Positions 27,756 to 34,675 of a stretch of DNA of 63,778 bases are shown piece after piece (position 1 is the first letter of the stretch; each line of letters opens with the position of its first letter). The translations under genes and the position numbers were made by a program. Below the pieces are notes generated by a model that saw only the letters and a list, made by a program, of their open reading frames with translations, was not told the origin of the DNA and ran no database searches. The stretch lies in the NCBI GenBank assembly GCA_025055115.1, contig JANWYJ010000074.1, forward strand, positions 1 to 63,778, written 5' to 3'. Source of the stretch: Gemmata sp. (lineage in GTDB: Bacteria; Planctomycetota; Planctomycetia; Gemmatales; Gemmataceae).

Positions 27756-28241
27756 ATGCGGTGGGGAATCATGTGCTGGGTACTGCGATGCGGTGTCGGT
27801 TTGTCGGTCATCCTCGCTGTCAGTGCGTGTCGGCAGAACAGTGAACCCGCCGACCTGACTTTCACCCTCACAAGCATCGAAGGAACGTATTTCATCATCG
27901 GCTTAGAATCCGAGGGGGAAGCGATGACTCCGGCGGAACTGGCCAAAGCGCAGGACGCCGAACGTACCATCCGCATCACGGCCACGCAAATGATCACCAC
28001 CCGCCACGGCGAAGACGATCCCGTTAACTATACCATCAATACTTCCAGGCAACCGTTTGAAATCGACATGACCGGCGTCGGCGATACTTCCGAAGAGAAA
28101 ACCTACGGCATTTTCAAAGTCGAGGGCAACCGGCTCTACATCTGTGCGGTGGAATCGACCAATCCCGACGATCGGCCCAAAGAATTCAAAACAACTAAAG
28201 AAAACAAGGCCATGCTCATGGTCCTGCAAAAACAGCCGTAG
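27756..28241 (+). CDS. Small lipoprotein resembling TIGR03067 proteins
   Basis: 161 aa from ATG 27756, preceded by TGGAG. The N-terminus is a lipoprotein signal (LSVILAVSAC lipobox). The mature part resembles the planctomycete TIGR03067 domain: IEGTYFIIGLESEGEAMTP, RTIRITATQMITT, then MTGVGDTSEEKTYGIFKVEGNRLYICAV. Function of that domain is unknown. Adjacent in phase to a small membrane protein that may be cotranscribed. Confidence 0.75.
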   Translation: MRWGIMCWVLRCGVGLSVILAVSACRQNSEPADLTFTLTSIEGTYFIIGLESEGEAMTPAELAKAQDAERTIRITATQMITTRHGEDDPVNYTINTSRQPFEIDMTGVGDTSEEKTYGIFKVEGNRLYICAVESTNPDDRPKEFKTTKENKAMLMVLQKQP

Positions 28242-28766
28242 ATGGCTCGTGTTCTCAGGAAAGTCATTGCCGCTCCGTCCGAGGTGCATCGTCTTCGACA
28301 ATACCCTTCGGCTTCTCCGCGCTTGGCTTTGCTCTCCGGTATGACTCCGACCTGCTCCGCATGGCTGCTCCGATGGCTCCTCCGCCTCATCGGTGGTGTG
28401 GAACTGTGTGCCATTCCGTTTGTGTTCTTTCCCTTCGCGGGGATGAACACCGTGCATGAGCAGTGGCTGGGTTTGGGTGAACTGCCGAATGCTCCAATTG
28501 TTGTCTACATGGCCCGCAGCCTGTCGGCCTTGTATGCCGTCCACGGTGCATTGGTTGTCCGTTTGTCGTGGGATGTGGTCCGTTTCCGCCCGCTGATTGT
28601 GTTCCTCGGCTGGCTGCATGTTATTCTGGGTTTGGTCGTACTGACCATTGATGTGTCGGTGGGTTGGGCGCTGTGGTGGATTGTGGCTGAAGGGCCGGGG
28701 ATTGCTCTGGGGGGTGGGTTGATCGTATTTCTGGCTCATCAGCTGGCCGATGATCCGCCCGCGTGA
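28242..28766 (+). CDS. Small four-helix membrane protein of unknown function
   Basis: 174 aa from the ATG directly after the previous stop, or 141 aa from ATG 28341; neither has a clear Shine-Dalgarno. About four hydrophobic segments: LIGGVELCAIPFVFFPFAG, MARSLSALYAVHGALVV, LIVFLGWLHVILGLVVL and ALWWIVAEGPGIALGGGLIVF. No family recognised. The tight spacing suggests coexpression with the lipoprotein gene. Confidence 0.65.
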   Translation: MARVLRKVIAAPSEVHRLRQYPSASPRLALLSGMTPTCSAWLLRWLLRLIGGVELCAIPFVFFPFAGMNTVHEQWLGLGELPNAPIVVYMARSLSALYAVHGALVVRLSWDVVRFRPLIVFLGWLHVILGLVVLTIDVSVGWALWWIVAEGPGIALGGGLIVFLAHQLADDPPA

Positions 28767-29081
28767 GGTCAGGGGCGTGTCCAGCTGTAGCTTCTGCTGG
28801 GCCGAGGGCCAGTGGCCGTGGTTCTAGGGGGTTCCGGGGGAAATCGTGTCGCAATATCCGGGTAGCTTCTGCTGGGCCGAGGGCCAGCGGCCGTGGTTTG
28901 GCTGATTTTTCCTCGATGGTCGTGGCCCCAAGTTGGCGAAGTTGTCTTGGGCAACTTCCCCGTGGCGTGGTTTGGTTGGTTTTTTCCTCGATCGCCGTGG
29001 CCCACTTGCGTGGCGGCACCCTCTGAGCGTTGGGCGGACTACGGGTGGAGCATATGATCGTGGTGAAAACCTTCCTTTCCT
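28767..29081. repeat. Gap with a 37-bp direct duplication
   Basis: A unit starting GTAGCTTCTGCTGGGCCGAG occurs at 28787-28823 and 28862-28898 with one mismatch. A related TTTTTCCTCGATSG...CGTGGCCC pair lies near 28905 and 28980. Confidence 0.8.
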
Positions 29082-30311
29082 TCAGTGACCGGCCCAGACC
29101 TGGCATAACTCGATCACCACGCGCACCGCGGCTTCCATCTCTTCAAGACACGTCCACTCCAGGGGCGAGTGGGGGTTGTGTTCCCCGGTGGACAGATTGG
29201 GTGTTGGTAGGCCTTTTTCGGTCAGTTGCGCTCCGTCGGTGCCGCCGCGGATGCTTTTGTACTTGGGTTGCAGGCCCGCGCGTCGAACGGCTTCCGCGGC
29301 GAACGTCACGGCTTGGGGCATTCGGGCGATGCCGTCTTTCATGTTGCGGTATTGCTTGCGTGTGTGCACCTGGATTTTCGCTTCCGGGTAATCCCGTTCG
29401 ATGTGTCGGGCGATTTCCCGCAACAGATCGGCTTGCGCGGTCAGTTCGGGGGTGTCGAAGGAGCGCAGTAGCAACTGGATTTTCACCTCGCCAACGCCGC
29501 CTTCGATGTGCAGCGGATGGAGAAAGCCTTCGCGATCGGCCGTCGTTTCCGGGCTGCAATGTCGTTTCGGCAGGCGGTCGATGAACTGGGCCGCTAGCCG
29601 AATGGCGTTCACCATACGACCTTTGGCAATCGAGGGATGGATGTTGACCCCAGTGATGGTGACGGTGGCCGCATCTGCCGAAAAGGTTTCGTCCTCGATT
29701 TCGCCGGTGCCGGCGCCGTCGAGGGTGTAGGCGACCACGGCGCCAATCTGGGCGGGTTCCAAGTGTTTGACGCCCCAACCGATTTCCTCATCGCACGTGA
29801 AAACGATCCGGATCGGGCCATGGGGAATGTGTGGATTTTCCATCAGAATCCGCGCCGCTTCCATGATGACCGCCACACCGGCTTTGTCGTCGGCTCCTAG
29901 TAACGTGGTTCCATCGGTGGTGATGATGGTTTTGCCGATGAGGGAATTCAGCTCCGGATTTTCGGCCACGCGAATGACCAGTCCGTTGTTGGGCAGGGGA
30001 ATGTCGCCGCCGGGGTAATTGCGGATGATCTGAGGTTGGACGTTGTGGCCACTATTTTCCGGGTTGGTGTCAACGTGGGCATTGAACGCGATCGTTGGTG
30101 CCCCGGGGACGTTGCCAGGAATCGTGCCAAAGACGAGGCCATATTCGTTCTGGATGGCATCGGTCACGCCCATCGCGTGCAGTTCGTCGCGCAGCATCGC
30201 GCCGAGGACGAGTTGCCCTGGCGAGCTGGGGTAAGTCGTGGCTTTGTCATCCGCCTTGGTATCAATGCGGACGTAGCGAAGAAAACGGTCGAGAAGCGTG
30301 TGGGTATTCAT
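29082..30311 (-). CDS. pepT: Peptidase T (tripeptide aminopeptidase)
   Basis: 409 aa, the usual length. M20 zinc motifs are intact: FNAHVDTNPE, LLGADDKAGVAVIMEA, VFTCDEEIGWGV and, near the end, NLSTGEHNPHSPLEW. Further PepT marks are VRIDTKAD at the N-terminus and IRGGTDGAQLTEKGLPTPN. It removes N-terminal residues from tripeptides in the cytoplasm. The gap to the upstream ferredoxin gene (204 bp) holds a short GGGGAGTGGTCAGGGTG duplication near 30400. Confidence 0.96.
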   Translation of the reverse strand: MNTHTLLDRFLRYVRIDTKADDKATTYPSSPGQLVLGAMLRDELHAMGVTDAIQNEYGLVFGTIPGNVPGAPTIAFNAHVDTNPENSGHNVQPQIIRNYPGGDIPLPNNGLVIRVAENPELNSLIGKTIITTDGTTLLGADDKAGVAVIMEAARILMENPHIPHGPIRIVFTCDEEIGWGVKHLEPAQIGAVVAYTLDGAGTGEIEDETFSADAATVTITGVNIHPSIAKGRMVNAIRLAAQFIDRLPKRHCSPETTADREGFLHPLHIEGGVGEVKIQLLLRSFDTPELTAQADLLREIARHIERDYPEAKIQVHTRKQYRNMKDGIARMPQAVTFAAEAVRRAGLQPKYKSIRGGTDGAQLTEKGLPTPNLSTGEHNPHSPLEWTCLEEMEAAVRVVIELCQVWAGH

Positions 30312-30515
30312 GCGTCAAGTGGGGTGGGTGGAGGAAACACCGAGAAGCTTATCCTCGCCCAGTCGCCGGACTTCGGCCAGAGTCCTTGCGGACCATCACG
30401 GGGAGTGGTCAGGGTGGGGAGTGGTCAGGGTGCGGCCCAGGCCGTTGCGGCCCGGAGTTCCACCGCAACGGCCCGTTTCGGGGGGAAAGGCAGAGACAGT
30501 GTTGGGAATGGCTTG

Positions 30516-30935
30516 TTAGTGCCCTTCCTTGACCTGATTGCGGTTCCATTTGGGAATCAGCACCACGAGGTTTTGCGTGCCGTTGGGAACGCATTGGCAA
30601 GCCAGGCGGGAATCTGGCCCGACATCGGGGGCTTCGTCGAGCATGTCTTCTTCATCCTCGGTCGCCGGAGAGCAGCTTGCGCCGCCCTGCTGAACGTGCA
30701 CGTGGCAGGTGGAGCAGGCACACACGCCCCCGCAGGAGTGGTTGATTTCGATTCCCGCAGCGTCGGCGATATCGAGGATACTGCCTTCCAGCCCGATGTG
30801 GCCCAACGGGAACGTTGCGGGATCGACACAGACCTCGCGCGACTGCCCCGTGGCTTCGTCGATGAAGGTGATCGTGAAAGGCTGAGTCGCTTTCACGATC
30901 TGCGGCTTCTGAATATAGGGATTAACACCGGCCAT
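30516..30935 (-). CDS. 2Fe-2S ferredoxin, adrenodoxin/Fdx type
   Basis: 139 aa. The cluster ligands are in CGGVCACSTCHV and, downstream, ACQC; the spacing C-x5-C-x2-C-xn-C is that of the ISC-type vertebrate-like ferredoxins. Acidic stretch EDEEDMLDEAPDVGPDSRLACQ is also typical. It should carry electrons for Fe-S cluster assembly or hydroxylases. The N-terminus is some 20 residues longer than the usual form. No isc genes are adjacent. Confidence 0.93.
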   Translation of the reverse strand: MAGVNPYIQKPQIVKATQPFTITFIDEATGQSREVCVDPATFPLGHIGLEGSILDIADAAGIEINHSCGGVCACSTCHVHVQQGGASCSPATEDEEDMLDEAPDVGPDSRLACQCVPNGTQNLVVLIPKWNRNQVKEGH

Positions 30936-30991
30936 GGGAATGCTCTGAGTTGAGGAAAACGAGGGTCTTTGCTGCTATTTTACACCCTGCC

Positions 30992-31025
30992 GGAAAAGAA
31001 AAAGCCCGCGTCCGGTAGACGCGGG
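30992..31025 (-). terminator. Rho-independent terminator of the BON-domain gene
   Basis: On the minus strand an 8-bp stem (CCCGCGTC/GACGCGGG, 31005-31012 with 31018-31025, 5-nt loop) is followed by CTTTTTCTTTT. It lies about 40 bp past the stop of the minus-strand gene. Confidence 0.88.
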
Positions 31026-31062
31026 GCCACAAGGGCGGCATTCGCTCTCAGCCGACAATCGG

Positions 31063-32031
31063 CTAGCGATCAATCGGAAATACCAGTTCGTTTTTGATTT
31101 CGCCCACGCCGGGGGTCAGGCGGATCAAGCCTTCGACGTGCCGGGCTTCGCTGGCATCGGCCACGGTTCCGCGCAAGGTGACGTTGTTGCGCAGGTCGAT
31201 CAGCACTTCGATATTTTTCGGGTTGGCGATCGACAGGCTGCGATCGAGAAGAGTCCGCAGTTCGGTTTGCAGCTGTGTGGTCGGGGCCGGTGCAGCCGGA
31301 AAACGCATCTCGGCCATGTACGCAATCTGGACAGGGATGGGAACGACGATGCCGCTTTGCGTGGCCGCGTTTCCGCCCAGGCCGCCGAATCCGCCGCCGA
31401 GTCCCCCCAGTCCGCCGCGGCCACCGAGGTTGCCCACGCCGCCCAAGGTTGTTCCGCCGAGGCCGCCGAGGCCGCCTACGCCGCCCACGCGGCCACCGCC
31501 AATCCCGGTGGTTGCTGTGCTGCCATAAAGAGGAGTACCAAAGCCAACGTTGGTCATGGTGCGGGTGGCCTGCCCATTGTTGTTGGTAATAGAACCTGTT
31601 CGGCCCAAGCCCGTGGCACTCGAGGTCGAAGTTGACGAGGTGATGGTCAGTCCCAGAGCGTAGGGGTTGCCGTAAGTGGTGTAAAAGAGGTTGCCGCTGG
31701 AAGTTCCGGTGCCGCCGCGTGCGCCCGTTCCACCGAGACCCCCCAGGCCCCCGGTTCCACCAATTCCGCTCAGGCCCCCGGTTCCGCCAATTCCGCCCAG
31801 GCCCCCGGTGCGTCCGAGTCCGCCGGCGCCGACACCACTGGTTCCCAGACCGAATGCGCCCGTGTTCAGTCCGCCGGCAAGGCCGGAGCTGCTCAGGCTG
31901 CTTCCCCCGCCCAGGCCAACCCCACCCACAGGCGAACCCCCACTGACAATGCCCCCTTGCTGCGCTGTGGCCGAAGCGGCACCGGCCAGCGCTACAACCG
32001 CACCCAGAAACCACTGCGTGATCGCTCTCAT
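31063..32031 (-). CDS. Secreted glycine-rich repeat protein with C-terminal BON domain
   Basis: 322 aa from ATG 32031, preceded by AGAGGG; the 19-residue upstream extension is dropped. Signal peptide MRAITQWFLGAVVALAGAASATAQ. Then ~200 residues of Gly-rich repeats (GGLGGIGGTGGLSGIGG and similar). The last ~85 residues match a BON domain: LRTLLDRSLSIANPKNIEVLIDLRNN, VTLRGTVADASEARHVEGLIRLTPGVGEIKNEL. BON domains bind membranes or other envelope components, so this may be a structural envelope protein. It has its own terminator. Confidence 0.85.
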   Translation of the reverse strand: MRAITQWFLGAVVALAGAASATAQQGGIVSGGSPVGGVGLGGGSSLSSSGLAGGLNTGAFGLGTSGVGAGGLGRTGGLGGIGGTGGLSGIGGTGGLGGLGGTGARGGTGTSSGNLFYTTYGNPYALGLTITSSTSTSSATGLGRTGSITNNNGQATRTMTNVGFGTPLYGSTATTGIGGGRVGGVGGLGGLGGTTLGGVGNLGGRGGLGGLGGGFGGLGGNAATQSGIVVPIPVQIAYMAEMRFPAAPAPTTQLQTELRTLLDRSLSIANPKNIEVLIDLRNNVTLRGTVADASEARHVEGLIRLTPGVGEIKNELVFPIDR

Positions 32032-32223
32032 CGAAGCACCCTCTTTATTTTGCGGCGAACCGTGGTATGCTGCGGCCATCTCTCCCATCAGTATCGACGA
32101 TTGTCACCGGTTAGTCCAGTCATCCCTCCGGGAGAAAGGGATGAGAAACACCTGGCCTGCGGAATCCTTCGCCTGTACCAACGCCGCGGATTCTAGCGCG
32201 GCCTCCGGGCGAACGATTCGGGC

Positions 32224-33156
32224 ATGACCATGAATCGGAATCACACCATGCCAATCGGCTTTGTCACCGCCATCCTGGGCGACCTACCGTTTGAAGAAGT
32301 GTTGGCCTTTGCGGCGGACGAGGGGTTCGCCTGCGTCGAGCCGATGTGCTGGCCCCGGGGGAAAGCCGATCGCCGCTATGCCGGCGTCACCCACATCGAC
32401 GTCACCCACTTCACCGATGACGACGCCGAAAAAATCCGTGAATTGCTCCGCATTCACGGGGTCAGCATCTCGGGGCTGGGCTATTACCCCAACCCCCTCG
32501 ACCCCGACCCGGCGCACCGTCAGATGGTTTGTGATCATCTGATCAAAGTCATACGGGCCGCGGCCCAATTGAATGTGGGTGTGGTCAATACTTTCATCGG
32601 TCGCGATCCCACGGCGACTGTCGAAGCCAACTTCGAACGTGTCCAGTCGGTCTGGCCGCCGATTATTGCGGAAGCCAAAGCGGCCGGGGTTCGCATCGGC
32701 ATTGAGCATTGCCCCATGCTTTTCAGCAACGATGAGTGGCCCGGTGGCAAGAACCTCGCGACCAGCCCCGCCATCTGGCGGCGGCTCTTCGAGATGTTTC
32801 CCGATGGCACCCTGGGGCTGAATTTCGACCCTTCGCATCTGGTGTGGCAATTCATCGACTGTGCCCGGGCCGTACGCGAATTCGGCCGCCACATCGTCCA
32901 TGTTCATGCCAAAGATGAACGCATTGACCGCGACCGGCTCTATGCGGTCGGAGTGATGGGGCTAGGCTGGCACGTTCCCAAATTGCCGGGTTTGGGTGAA
33001 GTTCAGTGGGGAGAATTCTTCGCCGCACTCACCGATACCGGCTACTCGGGTCCCGTATGCATCGAAGTGGAAGATCGTGCCTACGAGGCGTCCCTGGCCG
33101 ACCGACAACGGGCCTTGCGGCAGAGCCGGAAGTTCTTGGAGCAGTTTATCGGCTAA
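32224..33156 (+). CDS. Sugar phosphate isomerase/epimerase (TIM barrel, AP_endonuc_2 family)
   Basis: 310 aa; other in-frame ATGs at 32230 and 32248. The xylose-isomerase-like TIM barrel is shown by FEEVLAFAADEGFACVEPMCW, GVRIGIEHCPM (metal-binding Glu/His), LGLNFDPSHLVWQ, IVHVHAKDERI and GPVCIEVEDRAYE. These residues form the divalent-metal site. The substrate is probably a sugar or inositol derivative. The 3' end overlaps folC by 4 bp, convergently. Confidence 0.9.
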   Translation: MTMNRNHTMPIGFVTAILGDLPFEEVLAFAADEGFACVEPMCWPRGKADRRYAGVTHIDVTHFTDDDAEKIRELLRIHGVSISGLGYYPNPLDPDPAHRQMVCDHLIKVIRAAAQLNVGVVNTFIGRDPTATVEANFERVQSVWPPIIAEAKAAGVRIGIEHCPMLFSNDEWPGGKNLATSPAIWRRLFEMFPDGTLGLNFDPSHLVWQFIDCARAVREFGRHIVHVHAKDERIDRDRLYAVGVMGLGWHVPKLPGLGEVQWGEFFAALTDTGYSGPVCIEVEDRAYEASLADRQRALRQSRKFLEQFIG

Positions 33157-34499
33157 GCCGGGGCGACGAGGTGCGGTCGCAATTCCCCGGCCAGAAATAC
33201 TGAGCCGGTGATGCATACCAAATCGGTGTTGGCCACGCTGGCGCGGGCGGCCATCCACGCCTCGATGGCCGTGGGGTGGACCGCGCAGGGCTTGCCCGGC
33301 GCGACCTCGGCCAAGAAGGTTGCGAGCTTGTCGGGGGGCACACTCCGCGGGTTGCTCGCGTATTTCGTGAAATGGAAATGATCGAAATAACCCGCCAGCA
33401 CGCGCAGAATCTCCGCAACTGGTTTATCGGACGACACGGCGAAGACCACCCGCTTGGCCGCGGCGGCGGGGAAGCACTCACGCAGTGTGCCCACCAAGGC
33501 TTCGGCACTTGGTACGTTGTGCGCGGTATCGAGAATGATGGTGGGGCGATCGGCGACATGTTCGATGCGGGCTGGCCACTTCACCTGGTTGAGGCCGCGC
33601 CGTACCGCGTCATCGGTAATCGGCATGCCGGTGTCGCGTAAACACTGGATGGCCGCGACGGCCAAGGCCGCGTTGTGCACTTGGTGCTGGCCGAGCAGGT
33701 TGGTGGTCAGTCCGCGGGGAATGTCGGCCACCTGTTCCCCGTGGGGCAGCCCGGGCCGACTGAGGGGATCGTGGCCTTCCTGGGGCCGCAGCGTGGGCGA
33801 AGCCAGCGCCGGGGGAACCCAAATGAGCGGGGCATTCATCGAGGCGGCGATTTGGCGAATGACCTCCCGTGGCCCCTCCTGCGAAACGCCACAGACCACC
33901 GGCACCCGCGGCTTGATAATCCCCCCTTTCTGATAGGCAATCGCTTCCAGGGTATTACCCAACTGGGCGGTATGATCGAACCCCACATTTGTAATCACCG
34001 ACACCAACGGTCGGCAGACGTTGGTGCTATCGAAGCGACCACCCAGACCCACTTCGATGACCGCGATGTCGCAGCGGCGGCGGAGGAAGTGCAAAAACCC
34101 CAGGGCCGTGCCGATTTCGAAGAAGGTTGGGGAGGGGAAGTCGGTTTCGGCTTCCATAGCCCGCACCGCGGGTGCCACTTCTTCCATAAGGGCGGTCAGT
34201 TCGGCGCGGCTGATGGGCACACCATTGACTTGCATACGCTCTTCGACGTGTGTCAGGTGCGGGGATGTGAACAGCCCCACCCGGTAGCCTGCGGCTTGCA
34301 GGATGGCGGCGAGCATAGCACTGGTGGAACCTTTGCCTTTGGTTCCCGTGACGTGGACCAGCCGCAGTTGATCGTGGGGCTGGCCCAGCCGGCGCAGAAG
34401 GGCGCGCATCCGTTCGAGTTTGAGGTCACCTGGGCGCGCTGAACGCACTTCGTAGTTGATCCGGCCAAACCAGAAGGCGATGGCCTCGTCGTAGGTCAT
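33153..34499 (-). CDS. folC: Folylpolyglutamate/dihydrofolate synthase
   Basis: 448 aa from ATG 34499 (MTYDEAIAFWFGRINYE). Mur-ligase fold: VHVTGTKGKGSTSAMLAAIL (ATP loop), GLFTSPHLTHVEERM, IAVIEVGLGGRFDSTNV, ITNVGFDHTAQLG and later ILDTAHNVPSA. It adds glutamate to folates and, in many bacteria, also makes dihydrofolate. The gene's start region is part of a 40-bp duplication reaching into the upstream gap. Confidence 0.95.
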   Translation of the reverse strand: MTYDEAIAFWFGRINYEVRSARPGDLKLERMRALLRRLGQPHDQLRLVHVTGTKGKGSTSAMLAAILQAAGYRVGLFTSPHLTHVEERMQVNGVPISRAELTALMEEVAPAVRAMEAETDFPSPTFFEIGTALGFLHFLRRRCDIAVIEVGLGGRFDSTNVCRPLVSVITNVGFDHTAQLGNTLEAIAYQKGGIIKPRVPVVCGVSQEGPREVIRQIAASMNAPLIWVPPALASPTLRPQEGHDPLSRPGLPHGEQVADIPRGLTTNLLGQHQVHNAALAVAAIQCLRDTGMPITDDAVRRGLNQVKWPARIEHVADRPTIILDTAHNVPSAEALVGTLRECFPAAAAKRVVFAVSSDKPVAEILRVLAGYFDHFHFTKYASNPRSVPPDKLATFLAEVAPGKPCAVHPTAIEAWMAARASVANTDLVCITGSVFLAGELRPHLVAPA

Positions 34500-34609
34500 G
34501 GGTCGAAGTTCCCCGCTCAAGACGCCTTTGATTCCACGAGAAAAGCGGCAAGACTGGCGAGTACGGCCGCATGGCTCGAAGTTCCCCGCTCAAGACGCCT
34601 TTCATTCCA
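34497..34609. repeat. 40-bp direct duplication covering the folC start codon
   Basis: Copies at 34497-34536 and 34570-34609 agree at 38 of 40 positions (core TCGAAGTTCCCCGCTCAAGA). Both keep the CAT that is the reverse of an ATG; only the left one is the real folC start. Confidence 0.9.
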
Positions 34610-34613
34610 GCAT

Positions 34614-34643
34614 AAAAACCCCGGCGGAAATTGGCCGGGGTTT
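34614..34643 (-). terminator. Rho-independent terminator of the ATPase gene
   Basis: Minus-strand stem AAACCCCGGC/GCCGGGGTTT (34616-34625 with 34634-34643, 8-nt loop) followed by TTTTTATG. It lies about 35 bp past the ATPase stop codon. The other strand also shows a short TTT, so it may be bidirectional. Confidence 0.85.
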
Positions 34644-34675
34644 CGCAATGGGGAACCGCTGGGCTTTGGTCCCTG

